64,000 nt of DNA from Acidimicrobiia bacterium (lineage in GTDB: Bacteria; Actinomycetota; Acidimicrobiia; Spongiisociales; UBA11373): contig CP129495.1 in assembly GCA_030584185.1 (NCBI GenBank), forward strand, positions 951,608-1,015,607, in the 5' to 3' direction. The notes under the pieces were generated by a model, which saw only the letters and a program-made list of their open reading frames with translations, was not told where the DNA came from and made no database searches. This document shows, piece by piece, positions 62,543 to 64,000 of the stretch (position 1 is its first letter; the number at the start of each line of letters is the position of its first letter). Both the position numbers and the translations under genes were made by a program.

Positions 62543-63166
62543 ATGGCGAACAAAGAGCGGATGATCAAGGCGGACGAGGCGCTCCCCGGCCGGCACAGCC
62601 CGATGAGGGTGCCCGAGCATCACGCCGTGCTGAGCACCCCCCTGAGGCCGCCGTTCCCGGCGGGGATCGAGACCGCCGTGTTCGCCATGGGCTGCTTCTG
62701 GGGTGCCGAGAAGGAGTTCTGGAACATCCCGGGCGTGTACTCCACCGCAGTCGGCTACGCCGGCGGGTTCACCCCCAACCCGACCTACGAGGAGGTCTGC
62801 TCGGGCGGCACCGGCCATGCCGAGGTGGTGCTGGTCGCCTTCGACCCGGAGATGGTCTCCTACGAGAGCCTGCTGCGCCTCTTCTGGGAGCGGCACGATC
62901 CGACACAGGGGATGCGCCAGGGCGCCGACCGCGGCACCCAGTACCGATCGATGATCCTCGCCAACGGCGACGGGCAGCTGCAGCAGGCCGATGCCAGCCG
63001 TCGACGTTTCCAGGAACGGCTCACCGCGGCCGGCATGGGCGAGATCACCACCGAAATCGGCGCCCTCGGCGAGTTCTACTTCGCCGAGGGGTACCACCAG
63101 CAGTACCTGGAGAAGAACCCGGCCGGTTACTGCCCGGATCACTCCTGCGGAGTGAAGTACACCTGA
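62543..63166 (+). CDS. msrA: Peptide methionine-S-sulfoxide reductase
   Basis: A 207-aa MsrA that repairs oxidised methionine. Catalytic motif GCFWGAE, then [23 protein letters not shown] and the C-terminal resolving cysteines (GYCPDHSCG). The start at 62543 has GAGGAA 4 nt upstream; an ATG at 62507 would lie inside the SigR-type promoter spacer and is rejected. A 40-residue N-terminal extension with LPGRHSPM is common in this subfamily. Confidence 0.96.
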   Translation: MANKERMIKADEALPGRHSPMRVPEHHAVLSTPLRPPFPAGIETAVFAMGCFWGAEKEFWNIPGVYSTAVGYAGGFTPNPTYEEVCSGGTGHAEVVLVAFDPEMVSYESLLRLFWERHDPTQGMRQGADRGTQYRSMILANGDGQLQQADASRRRFQERLTAAGMGEITTEIGALGEFYFAEGYHQQYLEKNPAGYCPDHSCGVKYT

Positions 63167-63190
63167 GGCAGTCGCCCTAACCTCTGAGGC

Positions 63191-63571
63191 GTGACGTTTC
63201 CATCAGAGCCGGCCGGCTTCCTCGACGCCTACGGCGACGCCTGGCAGCGCCGTGAACCGGAAGGGATCGCATCCTTCTACGAATTCCCGGCGATGGTGGT
63301 GACCCCGGGTGGGGTGGTGCACCTGGCCGACGCCGGCGAGGCGGCCGGCCACTTCGGTCGGATCGTCGCCGCCAACTGGGACGACCTCGCCCATCCCTGG
63401 CCGGTGACCGACCTCCAACTGCAGGAGGCGGGGGGCCACGCCGTCCTCGCCTCGCTGCGCTGGGTGGGAAGGGCGCCCGACGGCACGCCGCTGGGCGACC
63501 ACGCCCACACCTACCTGCTTGCCGACACCGGAAGCGGGTGGCGGATCCTCGCCGACGTGGTGCACGCCTGA
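63191..63571 (+). CDS. NTF2/SnoaL-like protein
   Basis: A 126-aa cone-shaped fold protein: FLDAYGDAWQRREPEGIASFYEFPAMVVTP is the helix-and-first-strand block, with the later strands WPVTDLQLQEAGGHAVLASLRWVGR and HTYLLADTGSGWRILADVVH. No catalytic residues can be assigned. GTG start 24 nt after msrA, so possibly in the same transcript. Confidence 0.75.
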   Translation: MTFPSEPAGFLDAYGDAWQRREPEGIASFYEFPAMVVTPGGVVHLADAGEAAGHFGRIVAANWDDLAHPWPVTDLQLQEAGGHAVLASLRWVGRAPDGTPLGDHAHTYLLADTGSGWRILADVVHA

Positions 63572-63581
63572 ACCGGGCCGA

Positions 63582-63770
63582 TCACGCCTTGTTCGTGCCC
63601 GGATCCTCCTCCCAGTGACCGTCATGGTGCCGGCGAAGCATGACCTCATGGCCGCCCGGGCAGTCGGGCCGGTGCCACCAGCGGACCTTGGCCGGCGCCA
63701 ACCAGTGGGCCCGCAACGACCCATGCTCACAGTGTCGGGCGCGGTCCCGAACCGCCATGACCTCACCCAT
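63582..63770 (-). CDS. Small His/Cys-rich protein
   Basis: A 62-aa protein with histidines and cysteines spaced as in a metal-binding ribbon (HCEHGSLRAHWL and HRPDCPGGHEVMLRRHHDGH). The ATG at 63770 overlaps the end of the MFS gene by 8 nt; an alternative ATG lies 5 codons later. No family recognised. Confidence 0.55.
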   Translation of the reverse strand: MGEVMAVRDRARHCEHGSLRAHWLAPAKVRWWHRPDCPGGHEVMLRRHHDGHWEEDPGTNKA

Positions 63771-64000
63771 GGGACTCACCCGCCTGGTCGACGACCTCAC
63801 GCAACTCGGCGGCTTCACGCGCCGCTGCGAGCCGCGCACTGGAGAGCCGGGGCACGGCGTAGACCAGCAGGACGGCGTGGATCGCAGCGGCCACGAAGAA
63901 GGGCCAGCGGAGGGCGTCGCTGCGACCGACCAGCGGCGTGAAGGCCGCCACCACGAGCCCGCCGAGGATGGAGCCGATGGGCATCATCCCCCACCCAAAG
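63763..64000 (-). CDS. MFS transporter, C-terminal part (start outside window)
   Basis: The last 78 codons of a membrane protein: FGWGMMPIGSILGGLVVAAF is typical of the eleventh helix of MFS_3-type transporters, followed by FFVAAAIHAVLLVYAVPRL and a charged tail. The frame is open to the window edge. Cargo unknown. Confidence 0.7.
   Translation of the reverse strand, partial: FGWGMMPIGSILGGLVVAAFTPLVGRSDALRWPFFVAAAIHAVLLVYAVPRLSSARLAAAREAAELREVVDQAGESHG

Noticed and set aside
62507-62543. Upstream ATG (62507) as the msrA start
   Set aside because: It falls inside the 18-bp spacer of the SigR-type promoter and lacks a ribosome site; the ATG at 62543 has one.

Overview
The window is high-GC DNA, densely packed, with most genes on the minus strand in long runs joined by 4-nt ATGA or GTGA stop/start overlaps. 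Gene content and order point to an Actinomycetota chromosome. The blocks lysS-coaX-panC-DUF2520-folK-folP-ftsH-hpt-tilS-metalloprotease, holB/topA, and a tad locus divergent from a SerB1-like HAD phosphatase follow, with interruptions, the arrangement known from Mycobacterium tuberculosis (Rv3598c-Rv3626c, Rv3644c-Rv3646c, Rv3654c-Rv3661). Some features (a 44-aa peptide in a trk operon, a dead phosphatase in the folB position, tandem RCK proteins) suggest a deep-branching lineage such as Acidimicrobiia; that is inference.

Layout. 1-2.4 kb: KamA-family radical SAM enzyme (cut by the window edge) and a polyprenyl diphosphate synthase. 2.4-10.4 kb: an accessory block of unrelated small gene units (PCD-VOC fusion, Fic, small protein plus SDH protease, membrane microprotein, HEPN-like protein with three nested insertion sequences), each bounded by a same-orientation 22-bp hairpin repeat; this looks like a gene-cassette array. 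10.4-23.9 kb: core block: fluoride riboswitch with paired crcB, lysS, coaX, panC, DUF2520, scramblase-like, folK, pseudophosphatase, folP, ftsH, hpt, tilS, metalloprotease, then a SigR/RsrA-type redox sigma pair with a zinc microprotein and tRNA-Thr(CGT). 24.2-29.7 kb: a probable secreted-peptide locus: MacB-type permease, ATPase, peptidoglycan-binding adaptor, LuxR-type regulator, a Trp/Tyr-rich secreted peptide and a lipoprotein. 29.8-41.6 kb: acyl-CoA dehydrogenase, epimerase, acyltransferase, holB, tmk, MFS transporter, topA, glycosyltransferase, double histidine phosphatase. 41.6-53.9 kb: ion homeostasis: membrane pyrophosphatase, TrkH with three TrkA-type proteins, NhaA, LCP lipoprotein, calcium-type P-ATPase. 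54-57.4 kb: ECF sigma with a GerMN/Gmad2 membrane protein, and a cell-wall-binding protein. 57.4-62.2 kb: complete actinobacterial tad pilus set and the HAD phosphatase. 62.2-64 kb: DUF2892 protein, msrA with a SigR-type promoter, small proteins, and the end of an MFS gene.

How the parts fit together. The fol, pan and coa genes make folate, pantothenate and CoA; the SigR/RsrA pair probably senses thiol stress and may drive msrA. TrkH, the three TrkA proteins, NhaA and the pyrophosphatase suggest tight potassium, sodium and proton control. The most novel candidates are the hairpin-bounded cassette array, the secreted-peptide/exporter locus, and the 44-aa Trk-associated peptide.
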